A DNA stretch of 64,000 bases from positions 11,842,001-11,906,000 of the forward strand of contig CAVNZM010000003.1 in NCBI GenBank assembly GCA_963693365.1. The letters are read 5' to 3'. Source of the DNA: Amoebidium appalachense. Lineage: Eukaryota > Ichthyosporea. Positions 1 through 9,316 of the stretch are shown one piece after another (position 1 is the first letter of the stretch; every line of letters begins with the position of its first letter). A model generated the notes under the pieces. That model saw nothing but the letters and a program-made list of their open reading frames with translations, had not been told where the DNA came from and searched no databases. Made by a program: the position numbers and the translations under genes.

Positions 1-250
1 GCGACAGGCTGAGCCCGGCGGCAGTGCATCATTATGGAGCGGAAAACTATGAGTCTTATTGTCGTGTAGGGCTCTTTTGGTTGTGGATGTGGGGTGGATC
101 GTATGTGGTGCTTTTGGTGTCGTGTGTTATTGCCTTGTAGGGCTCCTTGTGTTTGGGAGTAGGGTGGAGCGTGTGTGGTCACTGGCCGTGCTGTGGGTAG
201 ACGTGTGTTAGTCAGGTGACTGGGGCTGTTTTGTACGATTGGCTTGGCCA
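1..250. repeat. Imperfect two-unit GT-rich tandem repeat
   Basis: Two similar units, about 66-112 and 137-180, share the order GTAGGGCTC, a TTTG-rich stretch, GGGTGGA and GTGTGTGGT. No gene or RNA is visible. It directly precedes an AC microsatellite and may be a decayed part of the same simple-repeat landscape. Confidence 0.4.
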
Positions 251-258
251 TGTGCGAG

Positions 259-687
<429 letters not shown>

Positions 688-777
688 CGCACGCACATGC
701 ACACATGCACACTAGGTCCACCCGCATAGGTGAACGGCTGTGGCCCTGGAAAGACGGTGTGGTGTGGGAATAATTAT

Positions 778-1468
778 ATTTAGTTTGTAAACGTGTTTTC
801 TTTGAAGGAGAAATAGATAGCCCCGTTGGAATGAAATTGTGTGTTGTGAGTGCGCTGTAAAATTCGTAGTAGTAATATGTTGTAGACCTTGGTGTGTTTG
901 ATGTGTGTGCAAAGTTTCAGGCTGCTAGCAGTTTTATTTAGGCAGCTGTAGCTGTTTTTATGTTCTGTGGGATATGCCATATGGATATATTGATGAGTTT
1001 GAGTTATATCTAGTCCGAAATGGGCGGCAATTGATTTGGTCTTTGTGATCTAGGGGTTTTAGCCACTTGTGAAAATTTTTCATTGGTTGATGTGCAGCAA
1101 AAATTCCATTTTGGTAGATTTCATGGATTTGATAGGTTCTAAGTCATTTCTTCATATTTCCACAGGCAAAAATGTGGGCCGCGCTGTATAATGAGCTTGC
1201 GCGGCCCCAGGGAGGTCAGTTGCGGCGCTACTGAGCGCGTTTAGGTCTCTTTAGGCCCAAAATTTTAGCTAAGTTTTTGCCCACCCACCACACCCTTTGC
1301 CTATTTAGGCACTAGGCTACGATTTTTGAGCATGTTTCTGTATGACATTTGTCATTCTTTTCATTGCTCCTGTGGAGCACACCTGTGCCTGCTTGTGAGA
1401 TTGATCCACAGGCACCGGCTCATGTATCCCCTTGCTGGGGCTGGTAAAGACGACTTTGGCATAAGAAT
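778..1468 (+). mobile_element. Copy 1: solo A-spacer-B2 unit of the family-1 YR retrotransposon
   Basis: An A repeat (about 778-1280) starts with the diagnostic tip TTTGTAAACGTGTTTTC. It is followed directly by the A2-to-B2 spacer with the palindrome TGCCTATTTAGGCA, and then by B2 (1374-1468), ending GGCATAAGAAT. No coding DNA lies between. This is the A2-B2 half of a split-direct-repeat element standing alone. It could come from recombination between A1 and A2, which would excise the ORFs, or it could be a small non-autonomous element. No target duplication is visible, as expected for YR integration. Confidence 0.8.
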
Positions 1469-1864
1469 CTAATATTATATAAGGGTTTAGTCAAATAGCA
1501 AAAGTAATTGGAAATAAAAAACCCCGCATTTTTGATATAAAGAGTCGCAGTGGTCCGACGCGTCCTTCATTGTCAAAATCGACGAAAACCGTCTGGGTGT
1601 GGGGCCGGCGACCACGGCAGCGGCCGACCCATGGGCTGATCGTCTAAGACAAAATTAGCGTTTTTGCTTGTTTTGACCACAAAATAAGCGCTGGACACCC
1701 CATGTTGCTTATATAAAAAATATGGGTCGCTTTATTTTTCAAGTTATTAATCAGGCGGCCAAAGCCTGTTTTTTATTCATATTTTGGACTTTGAAGTCCT
1801 TATATGATTTTTGGACAATAGCTGTTGAGACAAGCGGACCGTAAAATGTGCCGCGGCTCATTTT
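1469..1864. other. Unassigned sequence
   Basis: Mixed-composition DNA with no convincing ORF, RNA or repeat relationship to the rest of the window. Confidence 0.4.
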
Positions 1865-1932
1865 GAGGCGAGGCAATGGATTTGAACCACTATTTGGTGA
1901 TTGCGAACTCGTGTATCTACCTTTCCGCACCT
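1865..1932 (-). repeat. tRNA-like sequence (tRNA pseudogene or tRNA-derived SINE head)
   Basis: On the minus strand a T-arm can be folded: AGTGG, loop TTCAAAT, then CCATT, with a B-box-like GGTTCAAATCC. About 35 bases upstream is GGTAGATAC preceded by AGGTGCGG, which resembles the D-arm/A-box. The spacing matches a tRNA, but the acceptor stem is not convincing. It is better called a pseudo-tRNA or SINE head than a working tRNA. No poly(A) or simple tail is obvious. Confidence 0.4.
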
Positions 1933-1966
1933 GATTGGGCCCTGCAATGTCATTGCGGGCCAATCA
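1932..1966. repeat. Near-perfect palindrome
   Basis: The left arm TGATTGGGCCCTGCAATG faces a right arm CATTGCGGGCCAATCA. They match as inverted repeats except for a small bulge, with a loop of one or two bases. Both arms contain a CCAAT/ATTGG motif. It abuts the tRNA-like sequence. Confidence 0.75.
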
Positions 1967-2334
1967 GTGCTGTAGGCGCTTTTGGGAGACACCGTTTGAA
2001 AGGGACTCCACATGTTTGTTCCGTCAGTTTTTTGACCCCGTCGCGCCTTCCAGCACCCACCCACCCGCCCGCAGCTATTTTTTGTGTCCCCGTCTGCTTT
2101 TGGATTGTTTCCTGTCTGTAGATTGCTTGGGGGCACAACGGGTATGAGTGTTGGGGTATGGGGGGCGTGACTGGGAGGGGGTATAACGGTTGGTTTGGGA
2201 GATAGCAGTGTATGGTTTGTAGTCTTCTGTCTAGGGCGAGAACTGTTGGGGATGCACGGGCAGTTATGTAATGATGTTTGAGCACCTGTAGGATGTGTTT
2301 TTCCTTCGTAGAGTACTATGTAGTTAGTTGCTTT

Positions 2335-2460
2335 GGGATATTCCGGAGATATTCCGGCTATGAGTCAACCCGGCCGTGGGCTGTGCCCAGGCCCAAATTT
2401 GGGGTATTCCGGAGATAATCCGGATATGAGTCAATTCGGCTGGGCTGTGCCCAGGCGCAA
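2335..2460. repeat. Two-unit tandem repeat, 66-bp period
   Basis: Units beginning TATTCCGGAGAT at 2339 and 2405 both continue through ATGAGTCAA and GGGCTGTGCCCAGG. The second unit has several substitutions and a short deletion. TTCCGGAGATATTCCGG inside the unit is itself a small direct repeat. Confidence 0.85.
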
Positions 2461-2724
2461 ACCGCTGCAGCGAGTCAGTAAAGCAAAATCAAAAGCAATA
2501 ACGGTATCTAAAATTAATATTGTGCGAGGCCCATAAGATCACTCTATAGGAAATGGTGATTAGCTGCACCCTTAAAAGTAGAGAGAGCACGAGCTTGGGT
2601 ATCGGCCTCTTCAGTAACGCCACGAACGGTGAAACTAAAGGAACAGCACTTATGGGCAAGAGTCTCGGGAGGAAGATGCTTGATACCAGGAAACCATCAT
2701 TTCCCTTTTTTGCACGAGTTCGTT

Positions 2725-2779
2725 CATGCCCTCCCTTCCCCCTCTTCCTCCCCCCCCCCCCCCCCCCCCCGCCCTCTCC

Positions 2780-2813
<34 letters not shown>

Positions 2814-2983
2814 ACTATTTTCCCTTTTTCCCTAGTGAGCAAATTTACACCCATTTACCTACGTCACCCTTGCCTCCCCCCATCCTTCCGACGCCCCCCC
2901 CCCCCCCCCCCTCCCCCCTCTCCCCCTTCCTCGGTCCTTCATTCCTTCACCCGTCTTCTTTTCCCACCTCGCCATCCTCCCCC

Positions 2984-3024
<41 letters not shown>

Positions 3025-3425
3025 AACAAAACCAAACACCCTCTTCTCACTCCCCCCTCCCACCCCCACCCCCCCCCCCCCCCTCCGCCCCTGCAGCCCC
3101 CCTTTTAAACTTGACCCCTCAACCCTCTTTCCCCCGCCTTTTTCCTCCAGGTTTGCCCCGCCTGCCCCCCTCCCCCCCCCCCCTCTCCCCCGCCCCCCCC
3201 CCCCCCCTCCCCACCCCTTTAACAACATTCATACATATTCAACTACCTCTTTCTCTACCCTCTCCCACCCCTCCTGCCCCCTGTCCTCAACTGAGCCTCC
3301 CTACGCAATTTTTTTCCCCCCCTTTTATTTCTCCAAGTCTGCCCCTGCCCCCCCCCCCCTCTCCCCTCCCCCCTTCCTCTTTCGGTGTTATCACCTACTT
3401 CTCTCTGCTTTGAACTCCAGCTCAT
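2725..3425. repeat. Polypyrimidine tract with long C homopolymers
   Basis: About 700 bp of C/T-rich sequence contains several C runs longer than 15 and one A run at 3015-3026. The open frames across it encode only proline/serine-rich low-complexity protein and have no codon structure. Run lengths here are probably unreliable in the assembly. Confidence 0.95.
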
Positions 3426-3599
3426 GCACAGAAAGCATGCACATCTAGCTATTGCACACCCTCATTACAATGCTCTCTTTAGTCTCTCATCCACACGTGC
3501 ATAACGAAAGGCTATTAGGCTGTGGCAACCCCCCCATCACCCGAGATCATGATGAGCATCATGATTGAGGAATGTGCTATCTACTATGATCATATTGGC

Positions 3600-4890
3600 T
3601 CAGGTGTCAGCCCTGCCAGTGGGCTGCAGCAGTCACTATGAAATACCTGGTGATGGTCAGTGCTGGCCGTGGGGTCAAAGGTGTCGTTGCATTAAATGCC
3701 ACCGTTAGGCCAGGACATTGGCTGAACCCTTTGGCCACCAGTCTAGCCCGGAACTTGGTTGTGATCTGATTGTCGCCATTGTGCTTGACTTCATACACCC
3801 AACGTTTTTGGATTGGACAGCGGCCCTTGGGTAACGGCACCAACGAATAAGTGTTGTGGTGCTGCACTGGGTTCGTCATCCCGGAATCACATAAGGCCTT
3901 ACATGCCTCAGGCTGCTTCCGCACAGTGGCATGGTCTGATCGCGGCTGCCTCCTCGTAGGAGTTGGGCTTGCGCACCTGACACCAGCACTACAGACCACT
4001 GGCAGGGTCTGCTTGCCCTGCACAAGCGCTGGTGCAGCTGCAGGCATGGCCAGCAATGTTTGCCCGCAATGACTTTGCCGCAGCCGTTGCCCAGGTTGAA
4101 CATGTGTCCACTGCTCCATGCCACCCTTGGCAGGTGGTGGCTAGGCACGTTGCTGTCGTTGAAGTACAGCCACTTGACGATTGGCTGTGCTGACCTGGGG
4201 GTGCGGCGAGTCAACACACACGCGTTTAAGCTTGCCTACACCCACTCGTGCTGACCTCAGTGATCTTCGAACTCGCTGTCGCTGTCATCAAAGGCATCGC
4301 TGCTGGTGAATGCGGTCGGTCGTAGCAGCCCCAATGCTGGCGGATCCGACTCGAGAGTCTCCGTCTGTCTCCTCACCGGTGGTGGTGTGCTCCTCCTGCA
4401 CCTCCTGCACAAATGGGTCACCTGTGCTGGTCTGGCCAGGTGCAGCTCACGGCTGGTGGCCATACTTGGGGGTTGAAGGCAGTGGGTGTGCCCTTCACCA
4501 GGGTGACACTCACAACCACTGAACCAAAACAGATGCCACTGGGCCAACCGGCAGGATGCGGAAGCCCTTAGTGTCCTTCAAGTAGCCAATCAGAATGCCC
4601 CCCTGGCCACTTGGTGTCAGCTTGTTGCCATGCTGCTCCTTGGCCATTGTGGGGTAGGCCAGGCAGTCATAGGCAGGGAAGTAGGACACATCCGATAAAG
4701 CACCTGGTTGTGAAATGCCTGCCAGGGCCCTGTCATGCCAGGCACGGCCTTGTTGTGGTGTGATTGCGTCATATGAGGTAATATACCATCGAATAGCAGC
4801 CAATAGGATACGACCCTGGCGCTCCATATATGGATGAGGAATTTAATGAGTGCGCCTACGTGTCCTGGAGACACCTTCCGGCCCGTCACC
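3600..4890 (-). pseudogene. Ty1/copia-type pol remnant (integrase C-terminal part and start of RT)
   Basis: Reading the minus strand, 4827-4510 encodes a peptide with CLAYPTMAKEQ, then KLTPSGQGGILIGYLKDTKG and FRIL. This is the conserved region after the copia integrase core. Further downstream, 3890-3610 encodes YSLVPLPKGRCPIQKRWVYE followed by FRARLVAKGFSQ, the first motif of the copia-type reverse transcriptase. The link between them is acidic (DSDSEFEDH) and in other frames. Several frameshifts and stops separate the blocks, and the RT ends soon after its first motif, so catalytic YVDD is absent. Order and strand agree with copia pol (integrase before RT). It is a dead fragment, clearly unrelated to the YR elements. 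Confidence 0.8.
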
Positions 4891-5191
4891 GGTACATCAG
4901 CCTGCGCTCTATGCTGTGCAGAGGGCCAATAGTAAAGGGTTAGGGAAACAAGTGAGTTCCCGTTAACCCCCAGTGTTGGTGTCGTGTTGCCTTTTCCTCT
5001 ATAACTCCTCCGTTCAAAGAGCCCACTTCAACACATGTATACACCAATTGTCGAGGGACACAACAGTCTGAGCTACACACTTGAAGCGGTAGTTTTGCAC
5101 AGAGTTCCCGCACTTAGATTAAGTTACAAGTATTTTTCCCCTTCAAGTTTCCTTTTCTCTCGCACACAAAAGTTTTTCTTTTTTCAACAAC
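4891..5191 (+). other. Non-coding leader-like region
   Basis: Contains CCTCTATAACTCC near 4995 (possible promoter) and a long stretch without ORFs before the ATG of the next remnant. It could be the untranslated leader of that remnant or LTR-derived sequence; neither can be shown here. Confidence 0.25.
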
Positions 5192-6545
5192 GATGGCAGA
5201 TAATGGTGAAGTTCGGAAATAGCCCCAAGGCTTCCCCTAAGCGAGAGGTTGAGGAATCCCCTCGCCGTTCCTCTCCTCCCAATGATCTCGCTGGGCAGGT
5301 TGAAGGGAAAGCAGACCACGAGGTTAGTTCAGAGTTCACTGCCTTAGAGGCTCGTTTGGTAGAAGCATAATGTGAGCAGGAGGCCGCTAAGGAGTTGCGT
5401 GCGGAGGGCGGGCGCGTCGAAGCTTTGCGCGCGGACTCCGCAGCAGCGCCAGCTTGAGCGTTAGGATACCCTTCGCCAGCAGGCTGCCGCGCAGTAGCAG
5501 GCACACAAGGCTAAGGTTCAGCGAGCCATAGCTGAGCGAGATGCCTGTAAACAGGCAGCTCTGGAAGAGACTGCCCGTCTGTGTGGCCTGTGCGACGAAA
5601 TACACGCCGAGGTCGCTAAGCAGGGAGACGCGTTTGCTGTTTTAGAGTAGCAGGTGGCCACAGCTTTGCCGGGTGTGCCCTTCGTTCCACCCTTAGGTGG
5701 TGCGCACCGGCTCCGAACGTGCTGGCCGTTTTACCCATTCTGCCGCAACAGACCCCGCCTCCAAGCATGCCACCCCCGGCTGCGTTTGTCCCGCCAGCAC
5801 CGCCTACTTTCCCAGTGCAGCGACCTTACCCCCCCCGCAGTTCAGTTCGTGCGGAGGGCAGCGTGCAGAGGAGATTTGTACCCCTATCACCACCCCTGGA
5901 TGTCCGGGTCCAGGGGGAGCGCCTCCCCGGATGCGCACGTCTTCCATGTTTCCTCCGGCACCCCCGTGCCTGACAGCAGAGGCAGGTTGTTGGGTGTCGA
6001 CGAAACGTCTGAAGTCCCTTCCTGGTTATTGCTCACTGGGCAAACTCGTCGAGCATGAGATATATGCCCACCTTTTCAACTATACGCAATGCCAAAACGA
6101 ACGGCTGGGACTTTACTTATGATGTGACAGTCCACCTGATGGACCGTCCGCCATTGATTTCAAACTTGAAGCGGCCTGTGCAAAGTTGCATACAATCATG
6201 GCAAGCAACGTGTTCCTTTGCCCTACCTACTTTGCCCTTCTGTCTTTATATCAACCAGCCGGTGCACGCAAGTACAAATTTTAGCAGACTCGAGCGTTGT
6301 TGATTGGGGTGGTTGAAAAGGAATACACGAACGAACTCATGCGCATTCTGGATGTCGTTAACGGACTTCCTCAACATCCCACTCTACCGGAAATCCTGTG
6401 GTTGTTTGTGTGCAAAGTTCTCTCGCCCACTCGTACTGCTAGTAGTACGCACCGTGCCGGTCAATTACAACGCTCCAAGCACGTACAAAACTCGAAAAAC
6501 CAAAAACGGTCGGCGTTGGGAGCGGTGGACGGGAGTCATGTGAAA
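5192..6545 (+). pseudogene. Unknown decayed ORF, coiled-coil then Pro-rich
   Basis: The frame opening at the ATG at 5203 encodes SPKREVEESPRRSSPP followed by Glu/Ala-rich helix. It then continues through stops and frame changes as a typical coiled coil (IAERDACKQAALEETARLCG around 5530-5590). A Pro-rich stretch follows (5690-5960). Several of the stops are TAG or TAA where the helix would suit Gln, suggesting point decay. I do not recognise the family. Charged coiled coil followed by Pro-rich sequence is seen in gag-like ORFs of retroelements, and the copia remnant is nearby on the other strand, but no zinc knuckle or capsid motif is visible. The 3' part (6055-6540) has short ORFs of unknown nature. 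Confidence 0.35.
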
Positions 6546-6567
6546 TTGCTTTTGCAACAAATGGAGC

Positions 6568-6817
6568 ATTCTTATGCCAACGTCGTCTTTACCAGCCCCA
6601 GCAAGGGGATACATGAGCCGGTGCCTGTGGATCAATCTCACAAGCAGGCACAGGTGTGCTCCACAGGAGCAATGAAAAGAATGACAACTGTCATACAGAA
6701 ACATGCTCAAAAAACTTAGCCTAGAGGCACATAGGCAAGGTGTGTATGTGTGTGCACGGCCGGGTGTGTGTGTGTGTACAGTACATGTATGTGTGTGTGT
6801 GCCTGTGTGTGTGTGTT

Positions 6818-6856
<39 letters not shown>

Positions 6857-6874
6857 ATGTGTGTGTGTGTGTGA

Positions 6875-6940
<66 letters not shown>

Positions 6941-6956
6941 ATGTGTGTGTGTGTGT

Positions 6957-7055
<99 letters not shown>

Positions 7056-7498
7056 GTGTGTGTGTGTAACAGTGTGTGTGTGTACATGTGTGTGTGTAAC
7101 AGTGTGTTGTGTGTGTGTGTGTGTTCGGTGGCAAGGGTGTGGTGGGTGGAAAAAAACTTAGCTAAAAAATTGGGCCTAAAGAGACCTAAACGCGCTCAGT
7201 AGCGCCGCAACTGACCTCCCTGGGGCCGCGCAAGCTCATTATATAGCGCGGCTAACATTTTTGCCTATGAAAATATGAAGAAATGACTTAGAACCTATCA
7301 AATCCATGAATCTACCAAAATGGAATTTTTGCTGCACATCAACCAATGAAAAATTTTCACAATTGGCTAAAACCCCTAGATCACAAAGACCAAATCAATT
7401 GCCGCCCATTTCGGACTAGATATAACTCACACTCATCAATATATCCATATGGCATACCCCACAGAACATAAAAACAGCTACAGCTCCCTAAATAAAAA
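6568..7498 (-). mobile_element. Extra B2-A head unit of copy 2, split by a microsatellite
   Basis: B2 (6568-6664) and part of the spacer are followed by a GT microsatellite (6737-7140) and then by an A repeat (7144-7498). The A repeat stops at AAATAAAAATGCT, lacking its outer 150 bp. Immediately after comes the regular B2 of copy 2. Copy 5 carries the same head with the same A truncation point but without the microsatellite, so the GT tract arose or expanded later. Confidence 0.8.
6737..7140. repeat. (GT)n microsatellite inside the A2-B2 spacer
   Basis: About 400 bp of GT interrupted by TACATG, ACAG and TAGG variants, located where the other copies have the spacer GCCTAAATAGGCAAAGGGTGTGGTGG. 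The flanking GGTGTGTATG and GTGTGGTGGG suggest expansion from the short GT-rich part of the spacer. Confidence 0.9.
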
Positions 7499-7689
7499 TG
7501 CTTCTTATGCCAACATCGTCTTTACCAGCCCCAGCAAGGGGATACATGAGCCGGTGCCTGTGGATCAATCTCACAAGCAGGCACAGGTGTGCTCCACAGG
7601 AGCAATGAAAAGAATGACAAATGTCATACAGAAACATGCTCAAAAAACGTAGCCTAGTGCCTAAATAGGCAAAGGGTGTGGTGGGTGGG

Positions 7690-8192
7690 CAAAAACTTAG
7701 CTAAAAAATTGGGCCTAAAGAGACCTAAACGCGCTCAGTAGCGCCGCAACTGACCTCCCTGGGGCCGCGCAAGCTCATTATAGAGCGCGGCCCACATTTT
7801 TGCCTATGGAAATATGAAGAAATGACTTAGAACCTATCAAATCCATGAAATCTACCAAAATGGAATTTTTGCTGCACATCAACCAATGAATAATTTTCAC
7901 AAGTGGCTAAAACCCCTAGATCATAAAGACCAAATCGATTGCCGCCCATTTCGGACTAGATATAACTCAAACTCATCAATATATCCATATGGCATATCCC
8001 ACAGAACATAAAAACAGCTACAGCTCCCTAAATAAAAATGCTAGCAGCCTGAAACTTTGCACACACATCAAACACACCATGGCCTACAGCATTATACTAC
8101 CACGAAGTTTACAGCACACTCGCAACACACAATTTCACTCCAACGGGGCTATCTAATTCTCCTGCAAAGAAAACACGTTTACAAACTTAATA
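7690..8192 (-). repeat. A2 repeat of copy 2
   Basis: About 500 bp and nearly identical to A1 at 12621-13123. It starts (element orientation) TTAAGTTTGTAAACG and ends TAGCTAAGTTTTTGC, after which A1 continues into the leader and A2 into the spacer. It contains the GGGCCGCGC/GCGCGGCCC hairpin. Confidence 0.9.
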
Positions 8193-8294
8193 TTCTTATG
8201 CCAACATCGTCTTTACCAGCCCCAGCAAGGGGATACATGAGCCGGTGCCTGTGGATCAATCTCACAAGCAGGCACAGGTGTGCTCCACCACTCC

Positions 8295-9316
8295 CTACCT
8301 GGCACGGGAAGGAACGAACCATGCCGTGGGTGACTGACGCAGCGCTGCAGCCCGGGCAAGGAGCGACGCAGGCACGCGAATAGAAAGAACAAGAGACTGG
8401 CCGGCCTGCACATACCGGCGGAGGGAGGCATGCGATCTCCATCGACCACGCAGAGCAATCGTCTCTACTGAAACACCCCTGACATAGTCTCTCGAGGCAC
8501 CACCATGGCGAAGACTGTGAAGATGGAACCCATACTCGTTGAGGCCGAGGGAGTCACATGCCGCTTGGAACTTGGCACGCAGAACATCATACGAGAAAGG
8601 AAACAGCCGCGCAGAAGGGGGGGCGGGGCGCCACGGAACCAGAAAGACAGGATGGCCAACAGGGACGGATCGGTGATGGGGACAAACTGATTTGGACCGG
8701 TCTTGGTGTCGGCCAGGCGGATGCCGCCTGTACTGGGTGGCATGTCGTGGGGAACGGGGTCGTCGGGCAAAATAAGATCCGCACGGGTGAGCATAAGCAG
8801 CTCACTGACACGAAAATAGCATTCAAATCCAAGCAAAACAGCAATACCAAACAAGGGGCCAATTTTGGAATACAAATGATGGCCAATGACGAGGACCAAT
8901 GAAAACGGAAGCGGGGGCGTGGTCTTTGCTGGAACAAGCCGGTTCCAGCCCTGCAGGCTCCGTTGGGCGGCCTGCAGGTGTGGACCCAGGCGTGGCATGA
9001 AATGCTTGATGCCGGCAGCTGTGTTGACACAGCGCTGACGCTGGCCACGCGATGGATCAATGGCATAACACTCCTCAAAATACTCCACCAGGAGGTCGTC
9101 CAGTTCGGCGGGGGACTTGGTGTCGGTACCAGGGGGCAACCAATCCAGGAACTCAACAACCACATCCCGGTAGGCTTTGAGGGTTGGGGGCTTTATGGCC
9201 TGGTCAGCCAGAGAACCGCGAGGGACCATCTGCAGGATTGTGGGCTGACGGCAGCCACACACAATACAAACGAATGTCGAGGGCAAGCGTGTAGGCAGCC
9301 ACCTGGCGGCATACAC
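8295..9316 (-). pseudogene. Tyrosine recombinase (integrase) ORF of copy 2, frameshifted
   Basis: Encodes the recombinase that would integrate the circular cDNA. The N-terminal core-binding part reads IKPPTLKAYRDVVVEFLDWL. The catalytic part carries box-I Arg in the motif corresponding to YFRVSELLMLTRADL (here N replaces the usual C before the aromatic residues). A 5-nt insertion in the G tract near 8618-8632 then shifts the frame. Past the shift the alternative frame still encodes HLHSLRHGGASRD (HxxR box) and SLRRYVQAGQSL with the nucleophilic Tyr, ending SRAR-stop at 8295. Its start overlaps the end of the RNase H ORF. All catalytic motifs are present in the DNA but not in one frame. Copy 5 has the same 5-nt insertion. 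Confidence 0.85.

Noticed and set aside
1374-1468. B repeat as a small structured RNA gene
   Set aside because: The hairpin is real, but its position at element ends in all copies explains its conservation; no polymerase III boxes or terminator.
2553-3448. 286-aa and 240-aa proline-rich ORFs
   Set aside because: Produced by C homopolymers; overlapping frames are equally open and the reverse strand is open as poly-Gly.
5347-5660. Alternative genetic code with TAG/TAA read as Gln
   Set aside because: Stops in the coiled-coil remnant suggested it, but gag and the recombinase end at TAA or TAG in all family-1 copies and the next ORF starts in another frame; pseudogene decay is simpler.
6568-8290. 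CRISPR-like array because of regularly repeated segments
   Set aside because: Units are 95 to 500 bp transposon repeats, not short repeats with unique spacers, and the window is eukaryotic.
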